The notes beneath the pieces are model-generated. The model worked only from the letters and a program-made list of their open reading frames with translations. It searched no databases and was not told the DNA's origin. From positions 310,001 to 374,000 of the forward strand of contig NZ_CP009434.1 in assembly GCF_000960995.1 (NCBI RefSeq): a stretch of DNA of 64,000 nt, written 5' to 3'. Position numbers and translations under genes: made by a program. This document shows positions 52,767 through 60,093 of the stretch, in pieces; the stretch's first letter is position 1; each line of letters starts with the position of its first letter. This DNA comes from Burkholderia glumae LMG 2196 = ATCC 33617 (GTDB taxonomy: Bacteria; Pseudomonadota; Gammaproteobacteria; Burkholderiales; Burkholderiaceae).

Positions 52767-53966
52767 TCAGATCACGCCGAGCGACTTGCCCACGCGCACG
52801 AAGGCGTCCACGGCCCGGTCGATCTGCTCGGGCGTGTGCGCCGCGCTCATCTGCGTGCGGATCCGCGCGCGCCCGCGCGGCACCACCGGGAACGAGAAGC
52901 CGATCACGTAGACGCCCTCGGCCAGCAGCGCGTCGGCCATGCGCGTGGCCACCTGCGCGTCGCCGAGCATCACCGGGATGATCGGATGCTCGCCCGGCAC
53001 CAGCGTGAAGCCGGCCGCGCTCATCTTCGCGCGAAACCGCGCGCCGTTCTCGCGCACCTGCGCGCGCAGCCGCGCGCCCTCGTCGCTCGCGAGCAGTTCG
53101 AGCACGGCGAGCGAGGCTTCGGCGATGCTCGGCGCGAGCGTGTTCGAGAACAGGTACGGGCGCGAACGCTGGCGCAGCAGCTCGACGATCTCCCTGCGCG
53201 CGGCCACATAGCCGCCCGAGGCGCCGCCGAGCGCCTTGCCGAGCGTGCCGGTGACGATGTCGACGCGGTCGGCCACGCCGCAATACTCGGGCGTGCCGCG
53301 GCCGTGCTCGCCGATGAAGCCGACCGCGTGCGAATCGTCGACCATCACCAGCGCGCCGTAGCGCTCGGCCAGCTCGCAGATGCCCTTCAGGTCGGCGATG
53401 ATGCCGTCCATCGAGAACACGCCGTCGGTGGCCACCAGCTTGAAGCGCGCGCCGGCCGCGTCGGCCTCCTGCAGCTTCGCCTCCAGGTCCCGCAGGTCGT
53501 TGTTCTTGTAACGAAACCGTTTGGCTTTCGACAGCCGCACGCCGTCGATGATGCTGGCGTGGTTCAGCTCGTCGCTGATGATCGCGTCCTCCTCGCCGAG
53601 CAGCGTCTCGAACAGGCCGCCGTTCGCGTCGAAGCAGCTCGAATAGAGGATCGTGTCGTCGGTGCCGAGGAATGCCGAGATCGCCGCCTCGAGCCGCTTG
53701 TGGACCGTCTGCGTGCCGCAGATGAAGCGCACCGACGCCATGCCGAAGCCGTCGCGCTCGAGGCCCGCGCGCGCGGCCGCGACGAGCCGCGCGTCGTTGG
53801 CGAGGCCGAGGTAGTTGTTGGCGCAGAAATTGAGCACGCCGGCGCCGTCGGCCAGCGTCACGGCCGCCGCCTGCGGGCTGGCGATCTCGCGCTCGGTCTT
53901 GTAGAAACCGTCGGCGCGGATCTGGTCGAGGGTCCCGCGCACGTGGGCGAGGAAGGCATCACGCAT
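52767..53966 (-). CDS. kbl: glycine C-acetyltransferase (2-amino-3-ketobutyrate CoA ligase)
   Basis: A 399-residue PLP enzyme of the alpha-oxoamine synthase family. NFCANNYLGLAND is the N-terminal segment, SVRFICGTQTVHKRLE the usual next block, ELNHASIIDGVRL and VDDSHAVGFIGEHGRGT precede the PLP Lys in TGTLGKALGGASGGY. It cleaves 2-amino-3-ketobutyrate with CoA to glycine and acetyl-CoA. ATG 53966 has CAGGAGCG upstream. It is co-directional with tdh, and an XRE-cupin regulator is divergent. Confidence 0.96.
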   Translation of the reverse strand: MRDAFLAHVRGTLDQIRADGFYKTEREIASPQAAAVTLADGAGVLNFCANNYLGLANDARLVAAARAGLERDGFGMASVRFICGTQTVHKRLEAAISAFLGTDDTILYSSCFDANGGLFETLLGEEDAIISDELNHASIIDGVRLSKAKRFRYKNNDLRDLEAKLQEADAAGARFKLVATDGVFSMDGIIADLKGICELAERYGALVMVDDSHAVGFIGEHGRGTPEYCGVADRVDIVTGTLGKALGGASGGYVAARREIVELLRQRSRPYLFSNTLAPSIAEASLAVLELLASDEGARLRAQVRENGARFRAKMSAAGFTLVPGEHPIIPVMLGDAQVATRMADALLAEGVYVIGFSFPVVPRGRARIRTQMSAAHTPEQIDRAVDAFVRVGKSLGVI

Positions 53967-54078
53967 CTGTTCGCTCCTGGGAGGGCAATCGGCGCGCGGT
54001 GCCCTCGCTCGTGGCGGCCGCCGCACGGCCTGCTACTGTTATAGTCGCCCGTCGGGTTTAACGTATTTTTCCTGTATT

Positions 54079-54104
54079 TCGAACACAAGTTCGAGATATC
54101 GAAC
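54079..54104. promoter_or_regulatory. candidate operator of the XRE-cupin regulator
   Basis: TCGAAC-ACAA-GTTCGA is a perfect inverted repeat (54079-54094), and a third half-site TCGAAC follows at 54099-54104. They lie in the gap between the divergent kbl and XRE-cupin genes, 24-49 bp before the latter. Confidence 0.65.
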
Positions 54105-54127
54105 GACTCTAAGCGAACGGACCATAA

Positions 54128-54733
54128 ATGGCAAGCTCTTCCGCCACGCGCCGCGGCGCGCCCGCGCCGGTCACGGATGCCGCCACGCCGCCGCGCGTGG
54201 GCGAGACGATCCAGCGGCTGCGCAACGAGCGCAAGCTGACGCTCGACGACCTGTCGCGCGCGGCCGGCGTCTCGAAATCGATGCTCTCCGAGATCGAGCG
54301 CGACAAGGCCAATCCGACCATCGCGGTGGCGTGGCGGCTGACCAACGCGCTCGGCATCAGCCTCGACGAGCTGTTCGCGCCGCCGAAATCGCCCGAGACG
54401 ATCCGCGTGGACGGTCTGCACGACATCCCGACGCTGGCCGGCCACGACGGACAGTACCAGCTGCGCGTGTGGGGCCCGATCGAGCTGGCCGGCCGCTTCG
54501 AGTGGTATGAGCTGACGCTGCCGGCCGGCGGGGCGCTGGTCTCGAACGCGCACGAGCCGGGCACGCGCGAGCATCTGACGGTGCTGGCCGGCGCTGTCGA
54601 GATCGAGGCCGGCGCCGTCTCGCGCCGCCTCAAGACCGGCGAGACCGCGCGCTATGCGGCCGATGCGCCGCACGCGATCCGCAACGCCGGGCGCGGCGAG
54701 GCGAAGGCGCTGCTGGTCGTGATCCACCGCTGA
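54128..54733 (+). CDS. XRE-cupin transcriptional regulator, probable kbl-tdh controller
   Basis: A 201-residue protein. Residues about 22-82 form the XRE helix-turn-helix (ERKLTLDDLSRAAGVSKSML, SEIERDKANPTIAVAWRLTN). A cupin of residues 110-200 follows (YELTLPAGGALVSNAHEPGT, REHLTVLAGAVEIEAG), the ligand-binding part. Regulators of this type sense a metabolite such as an amino acid. Because kbl-tdh is divergent and an inverted repeat lies between, a role in threonine or glycine catabolism is inferred. Confidence 0.87.
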   Translation: MASSSATRRGAPAPVTDAATPPRVGETIQRLRNERKLTLDDLSRAAGVSKSMLSEIERDKANPTIAVAWRLTNALGISLDELFAPPKSPETIRVDGLHDIPTLAGHDGQYQLRVWGPIELAGRFEWYELTLPAGGALVSNAHEPGTREHLTVLAGAVEIEAGAVSRRLKTGETARYAADAPHAIRNAGRGEAKALLVVIHR

Positions 54734-54845
54734 TCCGTCGCCGATTCCGCGCCGGGCGCCGAGATTCCGCGCCAGTCCTGTCGAATCCGCCAGTTGCGCA
54801 ATCCACTGTATATTTGTACAGTACAAGCCTCACGAGGAGCCCGCT

Positions 54846-55232
54846 ATGACCGAACAGGACCTGGCCGCGCTCAGCTTCAAGGCTGCGGCGCAAGACATGG
54901 AGAAAATCGTCCGCCATATCGCCACGCGCTATATCCGTCAGCAGGTGCCGCTGACCTGGCGCCTGCTGCAGGCGATCGAGGCCGAGGCGCTGGCCGACCT
55001 CGGCTTCGCGGCACGGCACGATCCGTTCGTCCGCCGCCTGTTCGAGCGGCCGGAGGATTTCCACTTTCCCGAAACCGACGATCCGATCGACGTCGCGCAG
55101 TCGAATGCGCTGCCGGCCGTGCTCTCGTATGCCGTGTCGGCCTTCGAGGCCGCCTCGCGGCAGCCCGCGCTCGGGCCGGCGCAGCCCGTCGCCAGCAAGC
55201 GGCCGCGGCGCGTGCGGATCTGGGGCGGCTGA
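54846..55232 (+). CDS. hypothetical protein, 128 residues
   Basis: It begins MTEQDLAALSFKAAAQDMEK and is largely helical, with a Pro/Ala-rich, basic C-terminus (ASKRPRRVRIWGG). GAGGAG lies 7 bases upstream of ATG 54846, a good ribosome site. The frame contains no domain I recognise, and the promoter region carries AT-rich stretches (54805-54830). It precedes the recombinase-like gene on the same strand. Confidence 0.7.
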   Translation: MTEQDLAALSFKAAAQDMEKIVRHIATRYIRQQVPLTWRLLQAIEAEALADLGFAARHDPFVRRLFERPEDFHFPETDDPIDVAQSNALPAVLSYAVSAFEAASRQPALGPAQPVASKRPRRVRIWGG

Positions 55233-55357
55233 CGCCGGGCGAATGCCGGCCAGGCGGCCGGGGGCTCAGGCCGGCCGTCGGACGCGCCAAGGCCATCGCC
55301 TGGCCAGGGCCGGCTGCATGCCCTACGCTCAAACAAGCAACTAACGGATTAATTGAC

Positions 55358-56401
55358 ATGTCCCTCCCAAGCGCCGGCGCCCCCGGAACGCCAGAGGCCG
55401 CCGAACCCGACCTGTTCGACGGCACCGAGGCCGACTGGGTTGCCCAACCGAACGCGTCGTTCGACGCGTGGCTCGCCACCCAGGCGTTTCGCCGTTCGTC
55501 GGCCGACGTCTATCGCGCCCAATGGGGCGCGTTCCTGGCCTGGCTCGCCGAACGGCAGCAGACGCTCGCAACCGTCGACACCCAGTCGATCGCGAATTTC
55601 GTCGGCGAGCTGCCGATCCGGAAAACGCAGCGCGTGCGCTATCTGCGGCTGATCGAGCGCGTCCTCGATCACGTCCGCCGCAACGAGTTCGGCTCGACCA
55701 ATCCGGCGCGCTTCATTGCTCAGGATGGCGAAGCAAGCTGGCGCCGCGCGCGTGACAACGAGCCCACCAGCTTTCTCTCGCCGTCCGAGCGCGCGGCCCT
55801 GCTCGCCTACCTGTTCTCACCCTTGCCGTCGGTCGGCGCATCGCAATGGAAAGAGCGCCGCGATCGGGCGCTGGTAGCCGCCTTCCTCGGCGGCGGATTG
55901 AAGACGGGCGAAGCGCGAGTGCTTACCATTAGTTGCGTGAAACCGGGCGAGCCCGCCGTGCGGATTCCGTCCAACCATCCCGACTTCGAACGCGAAACGC
56001 ATCTGGCCTCGTTCGCGATCGCCTTGTTCGACGCGTGGCTGGCCGAGCGGCGCCGCTGCGAGATTCCCGGCGATCTGGTATTCCCGTCCTCGCTCGCGGG
56101 CCGGCCGATGCACAAGGCGACCATGCTACGCGCGGTCGATGCGATCATCGAAGCGGCCGATATCACCGCGTCTCGCGTCGAGCGCGCGAGCCCGCAGACC
56201 CTGCGCAACACGTTTGCTGCGGAATTGTTCGAGAACGGCGTCGCGCCCGAGCGCGTCGGCCACTGGCTCGGCTTCATGCAGGCCGTATCCGCGAACCGCC
56301 TGCATCGCGCGTGGCGAAGCTGGCGCGACAACCTGGAAAAAGCCGCCGCCAGCCACGGCGAAACGGCGGCGTCATCGGCCCCGCAGCCCGGCCTGGTCTG
56401 A
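55358..56401 (+). CDS. tyrosine-recombinase-like protein lacking catalytic residues
   Basis: A 347-residue protein with a phage-integrase-like layout: an N-terminal SAM-like core-binding domain (about 35-135; SADVYRAQWGAFLAWLAERQ) and a C-terminal catalytic fold (about 140-320). The active-site boxes are altered. Box I reads GGGLKTGEARVL with Lys182 where Arg is expected. Box II reads SPQTLRNTFAAEL, keeping Arg283 but with Gln280 at the His position. LGF replaces LGH, and no Tyr follows at the nucleophile position (no Tyr at all in the last 40 residues). It is probably a DNA-binding non-recombinase or a decayed enzyme. It stands next to kfrA at the origin. Confidence 0.75.
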   Translation: MSLPSAGAPGTPEAAEPDLFDGTEADWVAQPNASFDAWLATQAFRRSSADVYRAQWGAFLAWLAERQQTLATVDTQSIANFVGELPIRKTQRVRYLRLIERVLDHVRRNEFGSTNPARFIAQDGEASWRRARDNEPTSFLSPSERAALLAYLFSPLPSVGASQWKERRDRALVAAFLGGGLKTGEARVLTISCVKPGEPAVRIPSNHPDFERETHLASFAIALFDAWLAERRRCEIPGDLVFPSSLAGRPMHKATMLRAVDAIIEAADITASRVERASPQTLRNTFAAELFENGVAPERVGHWLGFMQAVSANRLHRAWRSWRDNLEKAAASHGETAASSAPQPGLV

Positions 56402-56418
56402 GCGCGTGAGTTTTTCGC

Positions 56419-56461
56419 TCCCGCAGGTCCTCACCTTTTCCCTCCCGTTTCCCCTCACCTT
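56419..56461 (-). repeat. pair of inverted-orientation iteron copies
   Basis: Minus-strand copies AAGGTGAGGACCTGCGGGA (56419-56437) and AAGGTGAGGGGAAACGGGA (56443-56461), 24 bp apart. They lie in the 84-bp gap between the convergent recombinase-like gene and kfrA, about 1.6 kb outside the main array. Confidence 0.75.
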
Positions 56462-56485
56462 TCGCGCAACCCGCCACGGCGCCGG

Positions 56486-57721
56486 TCAGCCGGCGCCGCC
56501 GGCTCGGCCGAACTGTGCGACGGCTTCGAGCCGCGAGGCACAGGCCCCGGACGCATGCTCGCATTCGGGGCACTGCAGTTCGTAGCCATCGGCCGTATGC
56601 GATAGCTCCGGCTCGCCCTCGTCGCATTTCGGACAGCGCGCCGGCAGCACGACGTGGGCATCGAGCGCGGTGCCGATCGCCTCGAACGCCGACGCATCGA
56701 GCTGGCCCGCGTTCGCGAGCCGCTGCAGCAGCGCGGCCATTTCCGGTGGAATGCCCTGTGCCGCGCGCAGCGTCTCGATCTCGCGGCTTGCCGCGGCCAA
56801 TTCGTCACCCTGGCTGCGCAATTGCTCGTCGAGCCGGTCAGCGCGCGCCTTCGCCGCGCTGAGCTGCTGCAGGAACTCGAACTCCTTGCGGTTCACGTCG
56901 CGAAGGCCCGCTTGGTAGGTGCCGGCCATGCTTCTCAGCGAATCGAGCTCGACCAGCATCGGCTTGACGCGACGCTCGGCCTCGGCGATCGCATCCTTGA
57001 TCTGCTGTGCATAGTGCTCGGTGTTCTGGCGTGCCTCCAGGTGCAGCGCGTCGATCCGCTCGCGCAACGAGGTGTTTTGCTGCTGCTCGGCCTCGAGCCG
57101 CCGCGTCAACAGTTCGTTTTCGCTCTCGAGCCGCCGCGTCAGGGCCTGCAGCGATTCGTGGTGCGCGCTGCCCTGCATCGAGGCGGTCGCCAGCTGGATT
57201 TCGGCTTCGGTGAGTTTCGCCTGCAGTTGTTCCGCACGGTTCTCGCTGCGGGCGAGCGCGGCTTCGAGCGTCTCTTGCCGGATGCCGGCATCGCGGACCT
57301 GCTGCACGGCGGCCGCCACCTGCTCGTCGGCCAGTTGCCGCTCGGCGTCGAGCGCGGCCCGCGCCTCCTTCAGTGCCTCCTCATAGAGCGCGCCGAGCAT
57401 CTCGCCCGCCTTCTCCTCGAGCGCCTTGGGCAGATGGCCGCCGTCGAGCTTGACCTTCGAGGCAGAGCGAATGCGCTCCCAGAAGAAGTCGATGTCCTTC
57501 GGGATGTCGCCGGCGCTGCCGGTCTGGGTCAACTCGCGAACATTGGCGGCCGACGGCCGGATGCCGAGATCGAAGAACAGGCGTTTGCAGGCGTGCAGCG
57601 AGAGATCCTGCCGACGCGCGCCGGTGGCGCGCATCGCGTCCAGTTCATCGCGAATGGTTTGGCGAAGCTTGTCGTCGAGTGTCATGAGGCGATTGGCATA
57701 AGCGCGGAACGTACCAATCAT
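56486..57721 (-). CDS. kfrA: KfrA-like DNA-binding coiled-coil protein with C-terminal zinc ribbon
   Basis: A 411-residue protein. The N-terminal domain (about 10-100, ACKRLFFDLGIRPSAANVRE then LTQTGSAGDIPKDIDFFWER) is the KfrA DNA-binding fold. Residues about 110-340 are a long heptad coiled coil rich in Ala, Glu, Gln and Arg. The C-terminus adds a zinc ribbon not usual in plasmid KfrA: CPKC and CPEC pairs within about 30 residues (373-405). KfrA proteins bind plasmid DNA and assist segregation. The start is ATG 57721 or 57685; neither has a ribosome site. A GTATC-ACGC-GATAC dyad lies just upstream, a likely autoregulatory site. Confidence 0.78.
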   Translation of the reverse strand: MIGTFRAYANRLMTLDDKLRQTIRDELDAMRATGARRQDLSLHACKRLFFDLGIRPSAANVRELTQTGSAGDIPKDIDFFWERIRSASKVKLDGGHLPKALEEKAGEMLGALYEEALKEARAALDAERQLADEQVAAAVQQVRDAGIRQETLEAALARSENRAEQLQAKLTEAEIQLATASMQGSAHHESLQALTRRLESENELLTRRLEAEQQQNTSLRERIDALHLEARQNTEHYAQQIKDAIAEAERRVKPMLVELDSLRSMAGTYQAGLRDVNRKEFEFLQQLSAAKARADRLDEQLRSQGDELAAASREIETLRAAQGIPPEMAALLQRLANAGQLDASAFEAIGTALDAHVVLPARCPKCDEGEPELSHTADGYELQCPECEHASGACASRLEAVAQFGRAGGAG

Positions 57722-57731
57722 AACGAAATAC

Positions 57732-57745
57732 GTATCACGCGATAC
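57732..57745. promoter_or_regulatory. kfrA operator candidate
   Basis: GTATC-ACGC-GATAC is a perfect 5-bp dyad with a 4-nt spacer, 11 bp upstream of the first kfrA ATG, in an AT-rich promoter context. KfrA proteins are known to repress their own genes. Confidence 0.6.
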
Positions 57746-58056
57746 ATATTTATCGAGTGTGCCGGGAAATGCCTGCTGACCTCGCCCAGCAGGGGGTCAT
57801 CGTCCCCGGTAGCGCGTCGGTTTGCGGAATTCCGTGAAACAAAACGAACTATCCGTGCTAAGCCTTTGATTTTGTTTGTGAAGCCTTAGGCCTTCAAAAA
57901 TTTAGGGATGTTTCACAGGCAGGGGGGTGAGAGAGGCGATGTTTCAGGAAACTCGCGGGGCGCCTGTAGAGAGTAATAAAAGTAAACACCCTTGAACCCT
58001 TGTTAAAAACGTTAACGCCACCGCACAGCCTTGCTGGACAAGGGATTGCGGCCGGC

Positions 58057-58985
58057 AAGGTGAAGCTTTGCGGGAACCATGGTGACCTTTTGCGGGACGC
58101 GAAGTGAAGGGGTTCGGGGGGCAGCGTGAGCCGTTGCGGGAAAGATCGTGAGCGGATTCAGGATCACAGTCTTGCGCAGTCGGCGCGAAAGGTGAAGTTT
58201 TTCGGGAGTGCGGCGCCGGCTGCCCCCGCATGGTGCCTGAATCGTCCCGCCCGGTGGCGTTTGTCGAGAGGTGAGGATTTGCGGGATCGTCCTTGGCGGC
58301 TGTTTTGAAGCCGAATTTGCCTAAGGATTGGGCATAGGTGAGTATTCTCGGGACTCGGGGCGGGGCTGACGTGAGCCTTTACGGGAAAAAATACCGTTTT
58401 TCCCCGCGTCACGGCCTCTGTCAGCTCTAAGGTGAGGCTTTTCGGGAGCCGTTGCCTGCAAATTCAGCGCCAGGCCGGCGATCGGTGAGGATTTCCGGGA
58501 TTGGCGAAAACACGTCCGAAAACGCCCAAAGGTGAGGTTTTTCAGGAGCGCCGCACAGCCCAAAAAATGCAAAAGGTGAGGCTTTTCGGGAGCAGTGGGC
58601 GTCCACTTACCCGCAAACCCCCGCCGGGAACGGATGCCAGGGTGCGTTTTTTCGGGCAGATTTCATCACAGGTGAGAATTTTCAGGACCGGCGCGGCGGG
58701 GTTCGCGTTTCAGCGGTTCGCCAAGGGTGAGCAGTTACGGGATCTCGGTCTGCTTGTCGAGCGATCGCGGGAATGTCGCTAAGCTCATGAAATCATTGCG
58801 TTTTAATTTGCTTCCGGTGCTAAGGTGAGCGTTTTCGGGAGGCTGAGAAACGCAATCGGCCTCCTGCCAGGAAAGTCAAAGGTGAGATTTTTCGGGATGC
58901 CTCGGGCCGTGAGGCCCCGTATGTCGGTGCTTTTCGTTCACATGGCCGTTTCACCCGTTTCGCTCAAAGGTGAGGTTTTTCAGGA
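58057..58985 (+). repeat. iteron array, main part of oriC2
   Basis: About 19 direct copies of AAGGTGAG-NNTTTTCGGGA on the plus strand. Starts by eye: 58057, 58079, 58101 (degenerate), 58123, 58145, 58189, 58269, 58335, 58368, 58429, 58482, 58529, 58573, 58639 (degenerate), 58669, 58724, 58822, 58879, 58967. The first five are at exact 22-bp intervals and the sixth is 44 further; 58529/58573/58639 and 58269/58335 also differ by multiples of 22. The initiator gene is 1.1 kb downstream. Confidence 0.9.
58782..58817. other. AT-rich unwinding-element candidate
   Basis: AAGCTCATGAAATCATTGCG followed by TTTTAATTTGC is the most AT-rich segment inside the iteron array, between the copies at 58724 and 58822. 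A DNA unwinding element near initiator sites is expected, so it is a candidate; the AT-rich region at 57820-58010 is an alternative. Confidence 0.45.
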
Positions 58986-59034
58986 GGCGAGGCGCGGTTC
59001 AGGGAAAATGCCGACGCGCCGCCCTGCCTCCTGC

Positions 59035-59107
59035 TGTGGACAACTGCATTTGTCGCGTGTAATGGCAGGCCCACCGGGCTTGTCGGATAAGAGGCGGCTG
59101 TGGATAT
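59035..59107. promoter_or_regulatory. two DnaA-box-like sites
   Basis: TGTGGACAA (59035-59043, complement TTGTCCACA) fits the DnaA consensus TTNTNCACA. TGTGGATAT (59099-59107, complement ATATCCACA) differs by one base from TTATCCACA. Both are downstream of the main iteron array and may allow DnaA to assist the Rep protein. Confidence 0.55.
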
Positions 59108-59840
59108 CTTTGTGGACGGCGTCCGCGTTGACGAGGCCGCAGCGCGGCAATCGAGGCTGCCCTTCGTCGATGCCGGCAAGGCGCGCGGCGCGGCGTGCCC
59201 ACTTGATGGGGATCGGCGACCCGACGCGCTGCGTGCCGGCTTGGGTGAGGATGCCGCGGCGCAAACCCGCACCTGGGCGTTTTCAGGCGGCGGACGGGCC
59301 TCGGGCGGTATGTCGGCTTGCCGGGGCCGCAGCGGGGCATCTGGCGGCCGCCAGGGCGCCAGGCGACGCGAGGCGTTCCTGAGCAGGCGATGCGCGACCG
59401 AGGCGGTGTAACGCAGCGCGGGCGGCCCGAGTCCGAGGTGGTGAGGCACGCGCCCTGACCGATCGAACCGCGGGCGCGCGCGGCTATCTCGGAGCCGCAT
59501 GGCGGGCTCGAGGCGAGTGCGCCACCGTCGTGGTCCGGGCGGCGCCGAGCGGGCCGCAGGGCGGTGTGTCTGGGTGCGAGCCGGGCGCGTTTGCGTCGCA
59601 CCGGCCGCGTCGCGGGTGCGGCCGTGGAGCCCGGGGCCGCTGGGCTGAGCTGCTGCGGGCCCGCGCGCCGGCGCGGCGGACGGAGCAGGCGCCGGGAGCC
59701 GCCGGCGCGCGTCGATCACGGCCGCTCCGCGTCGGCCGGCGGTGCGGCGGCGCCTCTCCGATCGGACCGCCAGATTGGCGGCGCGCAGCCTAGGGTGATG
59801 CCGGTGTCGCCGGTGTCGCCGGATCGCGACAAAAATTTTT

Positions 59841-59970
59841 AAGGTGAGCCGATACGGGAGCCGACTCGACGCATCGGGATCGGTGCGGATATCATGCGTG
59901 CCCGCGTCACCCGCGTCGGCCAAGGTGAGGCGCGTATCGTCCGAATTTCCACCGGTGAGCTTTTCCGGGA
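59841..59970 (+). repeat. second iteron group adjacent to the initiator gene
   Basis: Clear copies AAGGTGAGCCGATACGGGA (59841-59859) and CCGGTGAGCTTTTCCGGGA (59952-59970), with a degenerate one at 59922. Partial GGTGAGG motifs at 59979-59997 and 60018-60024 lie 70-100 bp before the initiator start and could serve autorepression. Confidence 0.75.
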
Positions 59971-60093
59971 AAATGCATGGGGTGAGGCGGTACGAATCGT
60001 CCCGCTTCACCGCCTACGGTGAGGTCTCGCTTATAGACGCCCATCACCACAGCCGCTATTCTTCCGGGAACCTTTCCCTCTCCGACCCGACGC

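Larger units (their letters stand above)
57722..60093. other. replication origin region of the secondary chromosome
   Basis: A 2.37-kb gene-free block upstream of the initiator gene. From left to right: kfrA operator, AT-rich stretches (57820-57920 and 57960-58010), the iteron array (58057-58985), an AT-rich patch within it (58782-58817), two DnaA-box-like sites (59035 and 59099), a GC-rich section without iterons (59110-59820), and a second small iteron group (59841-59970) adjacent to the initiator gene. This is the expected anatomy of an iteron-controlled oriC2. Confidence 0.85.

Noticed and set aside
57927..57951. GGTGAGAGAGGCGATGTTTCAGGA as a possible first iteron
   Set aside because: The GGTGAG and AGGA parts are too far apart compared with the 19-bp unit, so I left it out of the array.
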